64,000 bases of DNA, taken from assembly GCF_900110485.1 (NCBI RefSeq), contig NZ_FODY01000004.1:1-64000 (forward strand), read 5' to 3'. Source of the stretch: Propionispora vibrioides. Lineage in GTDB: Bacteria; Bacillota; Negativicutes; Propionisporales; Propionisporaceae. Below are positions 55,542 through 63,403 of this stretch, piece by piece (position 1 is the first letter of the stretch; the number at the start of each line of letters is the position of its first letter). The notes beneath the pieces were generated by a model. The model was not told the DNA's origin, made no database searches, and saw only the letters and a program-made list of their open reading frames with translations. Made by a program: the position numbers and the translations under genes.

Positions 55542-56915
55542 CTATACGTCAAATCGTTTAAGCATAGCCAGCCTGGCCTGAATCATCAACGCACACTCAA
55601 CCCGTTTTTTCTGCAGCTCGCAGCCCAGTTCATAAGGCTGGTCAATCCGGTCATGAAACAACTGCGCATTGGCATGACAGCCGCCACTGCAGTAAAATCT
55701 GGCCCAGCAATTACGGCAGGCCTCTTTGTTCAGCACATGCATCTGGCGGAACTGGTCCGGCAGTTCCTTGTTCTGCACGCCGTCAAATACGTTGCCCAGC
55801 AGATAATCCTCGCGGCCGACAAACTGATGACAGGGGTACAAATCCCCGTCGGGAGTTACCGCGAAGTATTCGTGGCCGGCGCCGCAGCCGGAGAGCCGTT
55901 TGGCCACACAGGGCCCATGATGGATATCCATGTTGAAGTGAAAGAAGTTAAAGCCCTTACCGTCCAGCATACGGCGGATATATTCCTCCGCCAGCAGTTC
56001 ATACTGTTCAAACAGCACCGGCAGATGCTCCTCAGTCAACGCATAATCGACATCCTTGCCAACTACCGGTTCGACCGACAACTGATCAAAGCCCATGTCG
56101 GCCATAGCCAGCACATCGGCGGCAAAGTCCAGATTGTTGGCCGTAAAGGTTCCCCGGAGAAAATAGTTTTCCCCGTTGCGGGATTCAATAGCCCGGCGTA
56201 CATTATTAAGCACCGGCTCAAAGCTTCCCCGGCCGCCGGCAAAAGGACGCATCCTGTCGTGTACCTCACGCCGGCCGTCCAGACTCAGCACCAGGCTGAT
56301 ATTATTGTCGTTCAGGTACTGAATGATCTCATCCCGCAAGAGTACTCCGTTCGTAGTCAGTGTAAGCTTGAAAATCTTGCCGGTCTCTTGTTCGCGGCGG
56401 CGGACATAGTCCACCACATGTCTGACCGTTTCCATATTCAGCAGCGGTTCACCGCCAAAAAAGTCGATTTCACAGTGACGGCGCGGGCCGCTGTGCTCAA
56501 TGATAAAGTCTACCGCCCGTTCGCCGATCTCCTTGGGCATCAGGCTGCGGCCGTGGCCAAAATCGCCGGTGCCGGCAAAGCAGTAGGTACAGCGCAGGTT
56601 GCAGTCATGGGCCACATGAAGGCACAGCGATTTAACAATCGGTTTTTCGCTAAAGGTTGGCGGTACCTCCAGCTCAGAGGAAAATAACAGCCCCTGTTCG
56701 ATCAACTCGTGCAATTCGTCCAGAATTTCCCGCACCGCTTCGACACCATAAGTGAGCGCATAGGTAGCTATTACCGCCTCATCGTTGTCGCCGGTAAACA
56801 CATCCAAAATATGATACACCGCTTCATCAACGATATGCACGGCCCCGCTGTTGATATCCAGCAGCACATACACACCATTGATATGAAATTTATGAATTAA
56901 TTGATTATGTTCCAT
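55542..56915 (-). CDS. scfB: Radical SAM SCIFF peptide maturase
   Basis: ScfB installs a Cys-to-Thr thioether crosslink in the SCIFF peptide. The 457-aa protein has an N-terminal peptide-recognition domain (about 1-90), a radical SAM core with the cluster motif CNLRCTYC (Cys105, Cys109, Cys112), EIDFFGGEPLLN near 170, and a C-terminal SPASM region with Cys-rich CRNCWARFYCSGGCHANAQ for two auxiliary clusters. The frame is open to 57113, but ATG at 56915 has AAAGGTGA upstream and begins like the family (MEHNQLIHKF). The substrate gene lies just upstream at 57031-57171. Confidence 0.95.
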   Translation of the reverse strand: MEHNQLIHKFHINGVYVLLDINSGAVHIVDEAVYHILDVFTGDNDEAVIATYALTYGVEAVREILDELHELIEQGLLFSSELEVPPTFSEKPIVKSLCLHVAHDCNLRCTYCFAGTGDFGHGRSLMPKEIGERAVDFIIEHSGPRRHCEIDFFGGEPLLNMETVRHVVDYVRRREQETGKIFKLTLTTNGVLLRDEIIQYLNDNNISLVLSLDGRREVHDRMRPFAGGRGSFEPVLNNVRRAIESRNGENYFLRGTFTANNLDFAADVLAMADMGFDQLSVEPVVGKDVDYALTEEHLPVLFEQYELLAEEYIRRMLDGKGFNFFHFNMDIHHGPCVAKRLSGCGAGHEYFAVTPDGDLYPCHQFVGREDYLLGNVFDGVQNKELPDQFRQMHVLNKEACRNCWARFYCSGGCHANAQLFHDRIDQPYELGCELQKKRVECALMIQARLAMLKRFDV

Positions 56916-56986
56916 TATTTCACCTTTCCCCGCCAGTACAGTAAACCCTACCAGCGGGATTCTTATTTCCTTCCGGCCGGGTAAAA

Positions 56987-57016
56987 ATAAGTCCCTTACC
57001 GTAACGGCAAGGGACT
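56987..57016 (-). terminator. Hairpin between the SCIFF peptide gene and scfB
   Basis: GTCCCTTACCG and CGGCAAGGGAC pair around TAA; on the minus strand the stem is followed by TTATTTTT. It likely stops most transcripts after the peptide gene, so the peptide would be made in excess over its maturase. Confidence 0.7.
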
Positions 57017-57030
57017 GACCGGAACGCCAA

Positions 57031-57171
57031 TTATTTCTGGCAGACCTGATTGCCAACCGTGCAGGACGTTTTGCAAGCGGACTGGCAGGAAGTCTGACAT
57101 TCTCCACAGCCACCGGTATGTACGGTATTTTTTAAAGAAGCTGTATTCGCGGTAAAAATATGTTTAGCCAT
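57031..57171 (-). CDS. scfA: SCIFF peptide (six cysteines in forty-five residues)
   Basis: A 46-aa ribosomal peptide precursor too short for many gene finders. The sequence starts MAKHIFTANTASLKN and ends with CGECQTSCQSACKTSCTVG followed by NQVCQK; the six Cys are residues 22, 25, 29, 33, 37 and 44, the exact family pattern. ATG at 57171 has GGAGGGA upstream. It is followed by a hairpin and then the maturase gene. SCIFF peptides are almost universal in Clostridia and relatives; their mature function is not known. Confidence 0.96.
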   Translation of the reverse strand: MAKHIFTANTASLKNTVHTGGCGECQTSCQSACKTSCTVGNQVCQK

Positions 57172-57309
57172 TGTAAAAATCCCTCCTCCAAAAGAACAAT
57201 ATGCTTCCTTTACTTATTTTATACGCTTTTGTAATGTTAGGCAAGCATAATCATGATACCGACCCGCTCCCCGTAAACTATGCAGGCAAGCAGGCCGGCT
57301 ATAATCTAA

Positions 57310-58395
57310 TTATTTTGCTGTACTTGTTTCCTGTTCCGGTACGATCAGCAGCTTAACCGGCAGATTGGAAGCGCCCGGCGGGCTGAACGTCAGCCATAGC
57401 GACTGCCCCACGTCATAGGTTCCCACATAAGAAGCCTGGCCGTCCTCGGTGCGACCGCCGATCCACAGCCGGTCAGCCGGCGTATTAACCGGGCTTTCCG
57501 TTACATGACGGTATTTAACCCCCATAGCGCCGGCATACTCGCCGCCCCGCGGATTGAGATACACCGAAAGCTTATCGGCATGTTCCGACGGCAAAAACAG
57601 CTTATACACCACGCCGTAATTGCCGTAATTCTGCACCCGTGAGCCATCGGTGGCGTCAATGCCCCAGAGATACTGGTCAATTTTATTGTCGGCCAGTGTC
57701 AGAACCACCGGTCCGTCGGTCGCCGCATCATACACTTTGCCGGGAATAAACAGACGGTCCCGGCCATCAAAGGTACCCCGCAGCCGGTATTGGTCGGCCG
57801 GCAGCACGTTGGCCCGGGAAAGGAAGCGTTTAATACTCATATCCTTCGGCAGCATCATCACGCTAACCAGCACCGGCTGGTCGGAAGTAAAATCAAACAT
57901 GCCGTTTAACAGCATATTAGGCTTTACCACCGTATCTACCAGGCTGACCTGGCCGTGAGCCGGCACCGTCAGATTCTGAATGTCCAGCCCTTTCATATAC
58001 TGGGTCTGCACCGACTTGCCGATATCCAGATAATTATAGCCGGGACCGCTGATACCTTTTTGATATACGGTGATTTTAGCCGGCTGATCGCCCTGATTTC
58101 TAAATACCACGGCAATCCGTTTATCTATTTTGGTGTCATTAACATGGTGAAAAAACAGACGGGCATTGCCCTGAACCACATCCTGATATGTAATGCCGTC
58201 GGCCGGCACCATTTCCGGACTATCGGATAAGAGCAGCTTGCCGCCGTAACCGGAGGCCATAACCTGCCACTCCGGCTGTCCCAGCGGGTCCAGGGGCAAA
58301 CTGACCGTTTGGCCGGCGGCTAGCGCTATGGCCGATCCACCTGTCAACATTATACTCATTGCCACAATTTGGGCTATTTTGGTAAATCTCTTCAC
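57310..58395 (-). CDS. Secreted protein of unknown function, 361 aa
   Basis: I do not recognise the family. Residues 1-27 form a signal peptide (MKRFTKIAQIVAMSIMLTGG, then a likely cut after ALAAG). The rest is rich in beta-strand-like segments with no Cys except none seen, no repeat and no obvious catalytic motif; segments such as ISGPGYNYLDIGKSVQ and LFLPSEHADKLSVYLNPRGGEYAG suggest beta-sandwich folds. ATG at 58395 has AAGGGAGGT upstream. It is monocistronic between the SCIFF genes and nrfHA. It is probably periplasmic or surface-located. Confidence 0.7.
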   Translation of the reverse strand: MKRFTKIAQIVAMSIMLTGGSAIALAAGQTVSLPLDPLGQPEWQVMASGYGGKLLLSDSPEMVPADGITYQDVVQGNARLFFHHVNDTKIDKRIAVVFRNQGDQPAKITVYQKGISGPGYNYLDIGKSVQTQYMKGLDIQNLTVPAHGQVSLVDTVVKPNMLLNGMFDFTSDQPVLVSVMMLPKDMSIKRFLSRANVLPADQYRLRGTFDGRDRLFIPGKVYDAATDGPVVLTLADNKIDQYLWGIDATDGSRVQNYGNYGVVYKLFLPSEHADKLSVYLNPRGGEYAGAMGVKYRHVTESPVNTPADRLWIGGRTEDGQASYVGTYDVGQSLWLTFSPPGASNLPVKLLIVPEQETSTAK

Positions 58396-58494
58396 TATGT
58401 ACCTCCCTTTACCTTAGTGCACTCCAACCTTGAAAGCAGAAATGCTGACGGCCAAAATTTCGTCATCATCTTCCAGTTTCAAGATTGGTACAGC

Positions 58495-58554
58495 ACTAGT
58501 GGTCTGTCTACTTTGAAGAAGTAATTATGATTTCAAAATAGACAGACCACTAGT
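58495..58554. repeat. 60-bp near-perfect palindrome
   Basis: Arms of 23 bp beginning ACTAGTGGTCTGTCTA (58495-58517 and 58532-58554) pair with a single mismatch around a 14-base loop. It lies between nrfA and the secreted protein gene, with no T run. The ACTAGT ends recall the element at 32660-32824. It could be a small mobile or REP-like unit. Confidence 0.7.
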
Positions 58555-58592
58555 ATCGTCACTATTATAGCAAACCCTCAGAATTATGTAAA

Positions 58593-58631
58593 ATTGCCGG
58601 TCAGGCTCTCCTAAAGAGCCTGACCGGCAAT
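58593..58631 (-). terminator. Terminator of nrfHA
   Basis: ATTGCCGGTCAGGCTCT and AGAGCCTGACCGGCAAT are perfect 17-bp arms, right at the nrfA stop codon; on the minus strand TTTTAC follows. Confidence 0.85.
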
Positions 58632-58632
58632 T

Positions 58633-59916
58633 CTATAACGTATTTACGCCTGCTGCACGATTTGCGGCATCGATGGACTGATTGGACAAATCAATGGACT
58701 GTCCCAGCGTGTTCAACCCCTGCACCGAATTATGGAAGCCCATGCTGTTCGAGGCGGCCAGAAAGTCCCAATACCACTGGGCCCGGCGTAGCAGTTCACG
58801 GGACTTGTCCAGTTCCTCCCGGTTGACTCCCGGCATGGCCGCGGCCTTGGCAATGGCGGTGTGTCCCCTGGCCACCAGCAAGCCTGCCGTATGCTGTAGC
58901 TGCCATACATTGTCCTGGGTGGCCTTTACCTGATTATACAATTGATCGCGGTTTTCCGTATGACAGGGAAAACAGGAATCCTCAATGGTTCTCAGGGGAC
59001 TGGTCATCCAGTGGGATGAGTATTTCCTGCCATTTTCCCGCATATAAGGCATGTGACAGTCGGCACAGGATACGCCGAACTTGCCGTGGGTGCCGTTCTG
59101 CCATTCCTCAAAATCGGGATGCTGCGCTTTTAGTACAGGCACCTGCGAGTCGGGCTGAAAAAAGTCCTGGCCAAAGTCATGAGGTTTTGCCGCATAATAT
59201 TGATACATCTCCTGCGGTGTTACTCCTTTGTCCCAGGGAAAAATAACCTGTGAGGTACCGGGAGCGAAATAATATTCCGCATGGCACTGACCGCAGACAA
59301 AACTGCGCATCTCCTCCTGGCTGGCCTTGGTCACATCATAGCCGCGCCGGGCCATGGCTTCGATAAAGGCCGGATTGATGACCCGCAGGTTCATAGTTTC
59401 CGGATCATGACAATTGGCACAGCTAACCGGATGCTGCGACCGGTTCAACAGCTCCTCCAGCGGCTTATTGGCGTAAGACCAGCCCATTTCGTTATAAAAA
59501 GCCTCCAACTGCGGTGTTTTACAGGTAATGCAGGCCCCTTTGCTGGTTGGTCCAATGCGCTTTGATTCCCGCAGATCGTCCAGCGAATAGGGGTGCCCCC
59601 GGTCCTCCGTATAGTCCTTGCTAAAAGGATTGCCTTTGAAGTTGGTGTAAATTTCCGGCTGCCGGTCGGCCTTCTGCTCTTTAACACTGCCGCCATAGCC
59701 GGTGGGAGAAGGAGCGGATTCCAGATTTTTTTGAAAACTTTTATACTGGAGCGGATAGCTTTTCCCCCATACGGCCGGATCATATTCGCCGGCTGGAATA
59801 GCTGCTACTTTAAAGCCGACCGGCGGTTTCAGCGCCCACACCCGGATCACCACAGCACCAAACACTACGACCATGGTGGTTAAAAAAGCGATGAGAAACT
59901 TTTGTGGTTTATTCAC
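58633..59916 (-). CDS. nrfA: Ammonia-forming cytochrome c nitrite reductase
   Basis: NrfA reduces nitrite to ammonium with six electrons at the outer side of the membrane. The 427-aa protein has an N-terminal membrane anchor or signal (FLIAFLTTMVVVFGAVVI) and five haem sites: the catalytic CITCK at 129-133 (Lys-ligated), CANCH 166-170, CGQCH 208-212, CADCH 284-288 and CFPCH 315-319. The frame is open to 59970, but GTG at 59916 overlaps the nrfH stop codon (GTGA) and gives the family-like start VNKPQKF. Partner NrfH supplies electrons from menaquinol; ccsA and resB upstream attach the haems. Confidence 0.96.
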   Translation of the reverse strand: MNKPQKFLIAFLTTMVVVFGAVVIRVWALKPPVGFKVAAIPAGEYDPAVWGKSYPLQYKSFQKNLESAPSPTGYGGSVKEQKADRQPEIYTNFKGNPFSKDYTEDRGHPYSLDDLRESKRIGPTSKGACITCKTPQLEAFYNEMGWSYANKPLEELLNRSQHPVSCANCHDPETMNLRVINPAFIEAMARRGYDVTKASQEEMRSFVCGQCHAEYYFAPGTSQVIFPWDKGVTPQEMYQYYAAKPHDFGQDFFQPDSQVPVLKAQHPDFEEWQNGTHGKFGVSCADCHMPYMRENGRKYSSHWMTSPLRTIEDSCFPCHTENRDQLYNQVKATQDNVWQLQHTAGLLVARGHTAIAKAAAMPGVNREELDKSRELLRRAQWYWDFLAASNSMGFHNSVQGLNTLGQSIDLSNQSIDAANRAAGVNTL

Positions 59917-60383
59917 TGCTCCATCCCTCCCACACTGTGATTCCGGCCATGGATCAGGGCCCGGTGACACTTGATACAGTCCTGCCCGCCCTGTCCCATA
60001 GCTGTGTTTTCCACTGTCGAACTGTGACAGCGTAAACAGTTCCGGTCAATGATATACCGGCCCTCCTGCGTCAGAATCAGGGCTGCCGGATAGTCGCGCA
60101 GCGTTTCGTGGTACACGTCGCGGTTGCCTGTTTTCATTTTGGTCACCAGCTTTTCCGCCAGGCTGTCATGGGGGAGATGGCATTCGGTACAGGTGAATTG
60201 TTTGTGATTGGACTGACGCCAGGTAGCCGCCGGTTCGATCATCGAATGGCAACTGCCGCAAAATTGCGGTGAATCGGCCCAGGCATAGCCCGCCCCGGCA
60301 ATGGTTACCGCGACTACGGCTCCGGCCGCGCCAAACAGAATCAGTCTGATGGTATCGCCGGCAGGGAATTGCTGAAAATTCAA
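59913..60383 (-). CDS. nrfH: Cytochrome c nitrite reductase small subunit
   Basis: NrfH anchors NrfA and oxidises menaquinol. The 156-aa protein has one N-terminal membrane helix (LILFGAAGAVVAVTIAGAGYAW) and four haem sites: CGSCH 42-46, CTECH 65-69, CLRCH 116-120 and CIKCH 136-140, the NapC/NirT family pattern. The start is TTG at 60383 with AAGGAGGGG upstream. It overlaps nrfA by four bases. Confidence 0.95.
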   Translation of the reverse strand: MNFQQFPAGDTIRLILFGAAGAVVAVTIAGAGYAWADSPQFCGSCHSMIEPAATWRQSNHKQFTCTECHLPHDSLAEKLVTKMKTGNRDVYHETLRDYPAALILTQEGRYIIDRNCLRCHSSTVENTAMGQGGQDCIKCHRALIHGRNHSVGGMEQ

Positions 60384-60436
60384 TCGCTTGTCCCCTCCTT
60401 TTCATAACACCGTCACAGGCAGCGCCCAAGCCGTGA

Positions 60437-61264
60437 TTAGGAAGCATAGCTGTGCAGACCGGGCAGGAGCAGGTTTACGCCGACAAAGGTAAACAGCACG
60501 GCTAAAAAACCGGCAATGGCCCAGTTCATCGCCTGTTTACCCCGCCAGCCCAGTACGGTCCGGCCATGAAGATATACGGCATAGATACACCAGGTAATCA
60601 GCGACCAGGTTTCCTTAGGGTCCCAGCGCCAGTAGGAGCCCCAGGCATATTCGGCCCATACGGCACCGGTCAAAATCAGCAGGGTAAGAAAAGGCACGGC
60701 AAAAACAATGGCCTGATTAGCCAGGCGCTCCAGCGTCTCCAGGGCCGGCAGAATTTCCTGCAGGGCGCCGGCCTGCTTGTCCGTCTCCAGGCGGCAGCGC
60801 CAGCGGTACATCAGTGCCAGGGCAAAGGATAACGCCAGCGCACCGTAGGCAATGACGGCCGTCAGAACGTGCACCGTAAGCCAGCCGCTCTTTAAAGCCG
60901 GCATCAGCGGTTTGCCCTCCTGATAAAAGACAGCGAACAAGGCGGTCAGAAAAAACACCACCGGCAGGACAAAAGCGCCCAGCGCACGGCTTTGGCAGCG
61001 GTGCTCCAGATATAGATACAGTAGAACAGTGCCCCAGACAAAAGTCATGCCAAACTCGTACATATTGGCCATCGGCAGATGTCCGCTCCCGATTGTCCGG
61101 ATAACCAGCGCCGCCGTTGTCAGCAAAAAGGCAGCGGCGGTAACCTGTGTTGCCCGGTAGGCCAGTCGGGCCTTAAGACAGATCAGGTTACCCAGGTATA
61201 AACAGCCGGCACAAAAGTAACCGGCAAAAGACAGGATAAATAATTGTGTTTCCCACCAAACCAT
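60437..61264 (-). CDS. ccsA: Cytochrome c biogenesis protein CcsA/ResC (haem handling)
   Basis: With ResB it exports haem and attaches it to cytochromes c outside the membrane (System II). The 275-aa protein has about eight membrane segments and the tryptophan-rich WWD-type motif EYAWGSYWRWDPKETWSLITWCIYAVYLH near residue 210, the family hallmark, with flanking His. ATG at 61264 has GGGAG upstream, and resB ends five bases before it. Together with nrfHA this forms a nitrite-respiration cluster with its own maturation genes. Confidence 0.93.
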   Translation of the reverse strand: MVWWETQLFILSFAGYFCAGCLYLGNLICLKARLAYRATQVTAAAFLLTTAALVIRTIGSGHLPMANMYEFGMTFVWGTVLLYLYLEHRCQSRALGAFVLPVVFFLTALFAVFYQEGKPLMPALKSGWLTVHVLTAVIAYGALALSFALALMYRWRCRLETDKQAGALQEILPALETLERLANQAIVFAVPFLTLLILTGAVWAEYAWGSYWRWDPKETWSLITWCIYAVYLHGRTVLGWRGKQAMNWAIAGFLAVLFTFVGVNLLLPGLHSYAS

Positions 61265-61268
61265 CGTT

Positions 61269-62540
61269 TCAACTCCCTTGTATAATTATAGCATGCAGTT
61301 TTTTACCCAGCTCTTCCGCTTGCCCGCCTGTCCCGCCAAACCGTACGCAACTGCCGCCCTGATCCGGCTCAATGGCCAGCCATACACAACGGTAACGGAC
61401 ATAGAGCCCCAGAAAAAAACCGGCCGCCATTAGCGCAAAGCCCAGCCAAACCAGCGGCATGCCGGGATCATGCTTAATCTGCACTCCCGAAAAGGGCACG
61501 GTGCCGGTAAAGGTTACCGTACCGCTCCCCGGCCCCAGCGCAACCGGCTGTCCCAAAGCCGCCGCGCCCCAGGACTGCTCCTCTCCTCCGTTATAGAGGA
61601 CATACAGCACATAAGGGTTCTTTGCCTGCCCCATGACCGGCAGCTGATCCCGAAGGTGGCGTCGGTCCGGCATATAGCCCACCGGCAGGATGGCCATATC
61701 CGTACTGCCGGTAAGCGAAAGGAGTTCCTGCTCCGCTACAGCGGCCTGTTGCACCACTTGTCCGGCAGCATCGGCCACGACCGTTTTGATGGCTGTGCCG
61801 TAAGAGGACTGGTACAGCCTGATCCCGTGATAGTCCAGGGGATGATTGACCTTCACAGCCTGCCGGAGCACTTCGCGGCCACCGGCTTCAATGCCGATAT
61901 CGCTAATCCAGTCGGAAACCGAACCGTCCGGATAATATTCGGTGGAAAACTGATGGAGCCGCACAACAAAAGGCTCCTGGCCGGCCGTAACGGTGTAAGC
62001 ACCGCCGACCGGCAGCTTGACGGTCATGGTATAACCGTACCAACTACCCCAGACCGCACCACAGGCAATGAGCAGCACCGATACATGAGCCAGCAGAATA
62101 CCCCAGCTGCCGGCAATTCCCTTATCGGCGCAAAGCTGCCTGACCGGACCGGCAGCCTGGCATTTCAGCCGCATGTTCTGGCGGCGCAGAAAGTACCCAC
62201 ACCGTTCCGCCACCTCAGCCTGGGAAGCGGTAACCGACACCCGGTAGCCGCCCGGCAGCTGCTCCAGCCGCTCCGGCGCTGCCGCCGGCGGCCCGTCCCA
62301 GATCAGCCTGCGCCAGGCAGGCAGCCGGCGCAGGCTGCAACATACCAGATTCAGGCATAACAGTCCCAGCAGTCCGCTATACCAGCCACTCCGGTAAATA
62401 GCAGGCAGTGCCGTGCCGGCAGCCATTGCCCCGATTAACAGCAACAGCAGCAGCAGTCCCAGCCGCATAGATCCCATAAACAGCCAGAGCTGTTTCCATT
62501 CCCAGTTTCTCCGATCATTCATCACCGTCCGGTATGACAT
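61269..62540 (-). CDS. resB: Cytochrome c biogenesis protein ResB
   Basis: ResB partners CcsA in System II cytochrome c maturation. The 423-aa protein has membrane segments near the N-terminus (LGLLLLLLLIGAMAAG, then YSGLLGLLCLNLVCCSL), a third near 160, a large outside domain (about 180-365) with the HPLDYHGIRLYQSSYG block typical of the family, and a last helix (MPLVWLGFALMAAGFFLGLYV). The frame is open to 62708, but ATG at 62540 has AGAGGTG upstream. First gene of resB-ccsA-nrfH-nrfA. Confidence 0.92.
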   Translation of the reverse strand: MSYRTVMNDRRNWEWKQLWLFMGSMRLGLLLLLLLIGAMAAGTALPAIYRSGWYSGLLGLLCLNLVCCSLRRLPAWRRLIWDGPPAAAPERLEQLPGGYRVSVTASQAEVAERCGYFLRRQNMRLKCQAAGPVRQLCADKGIAGSWGILLAHVSVLLIACGAVWGSWYGYTMTVKLPVGGAYTVTAGQEPFVVRLHQFSTEYYPDGSVSDWISDIGIEAGGREVLRQAVKVNHPLDYHGIRLYQSSYGTAIKTVVADAAGQVVQQAAVAEQELLSLTGSTDMAILPVGYMPDRRHLRDQLPVMGQAKNPYVLYVLYNGGEEQSWGAAALGQPVALGPGSGTVTFTGTVPFSGVQIKHDPGMPLVWLGFALMAAGFFLGLYVRYRCVWLAIEPDQGGSCVRFGGTGGQAEELGKKLHAIIIQGS

Positions 62541-62599
62541 AGCGCACCTCTTATTGTTACGATTTACTTCCCTGTTAGTATTTAATTTTTTCCAATAAA

Positions 62600-62627
62600 A
62601 AATGCTTTGACATAGCGTCAAAGCATC
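62600..62627 (-). terminator. Terminator of whiA-deacetylase transcript
   Basis: AATGCTTTGA and TCAAAGCAT pair around CATAGCG; on the minus strand a run of six T follows. It lies 15 bases past the deacetylase stop codon. Confidence 0.85.
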
Positions 62628-62641
62628 AGAATTTCTATATT

Positions 62642-63403
62642 TTATAGTCCCAGTTTGGTAAACACAATGGCTCGCCAGAGCCGCAGTTTGAATTCCCACA
62701 GGCCCCACCGGGAGTTGGGAATGTATACCCGTTTGAGCGCATAGGGCTTGTCCCCGCCCCGGTTCAGACCGGCTTCTCCCGTGCAGGCGCCGGCATAACC
62801 GGCCTCTTTCAGCAGCTTTTCCGTTTCTGCCGTATAGCCGCCAAAGGGATAGGCAAGAAACTCCACCGGCCGGCCGATATGCTGCTCCAGTACCGCCTTA
62901 GACTCAGTAATTTCCTTACGCTGTTCATCCGGACTCAGTGTATCCAGTTGCACATGGTTGGCAGTATGGGAGCCGATCTCCATCCCCCGCCGCTGCATCT
63001 CCAGGATTTGAGGCCACGACAGATAACCCGGATACTGTTCCACATAGCCGCTGACGACAAAGACCGTGCCTTTCATCCCATGGCGCTCCAGTAAGGGTAA
63101 CGCTTCGGTATAGTTATTGTCATAGCCGTCGTCAAAGGTAATAACCACCGGTTTGGCCGGCAAAACTCCCTGGCCGGCCGCAGCGGCGGCATATTCTTTC
63201 ATCGATATGGTCGTATAACCTTCATCGGCCAGGTATTGAAGCTGTTTATCAAATTCAGCCGGCGCTACCGCATAGGGCGAAGTATCCTCACAGATTTTAT
63301 GGTATTCCAGAATCAGCGTCCCCTGGGCAGGATACAGCAGCCAGACAAGGCCTGCCACTACTAGCGCCGCCGCCCATATAGCCAGTTTATTTGTGCGTTT
63401 CAT
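62642..63403 (-). CDS. Polysaccharide deacetylase (NodB-type), membrane-anchored
   Basis: The 253-aa protein has one N-terminal membrane segment ([18 protein letters not shown]) and an outside carbohydrate esterase 4 domain. Motif 1 is [12 protein letters not shown] near residue 86 (catalytic Asp and metal Asp), motif 2 is [13 protein letters not shown] near 145 (two metal His), and motif 3 is [12 protein letters not shown] near 185. Such enzymes remove acetyl groups from cell wall or exopolysaccharides. ATG at 63403 overlaps the end of whiA by 17 bases; ribosome binding site GGAGGAAAT directly upstream. Confidence 0.92.
   Translation of the reverse strand: MKRTNKLAIWAAALVVAGLVWLLYPAQGTLILEYHKICEDTSPYAVAPAEFDKQLQYLADEGYTTISMKEYAAAAAGQGVLPAKPVVITFDDGYDNNYTEALPLLERHGMKGTVFVVSGYVEQYPGYLSWPQILEMQRRGMEIGSHTANHVQLDTLSPDEQRKEITESKAVLEQHIGRPVEFLAYPFGGYTAETEKLLKEAGYAGACTGEAGLNRGGDKPYALKRVYIPNSRWGLWEFKLRLWRAIVFTKLGL

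Noticed and set aside
56916-57113. A 66-residue N-terminal extension of the SCIFF maturase
   Set aside because: It overlaps the SCIFF peptide gene and the hairpin, has no ribosome binding site, and the family start is at 56915.
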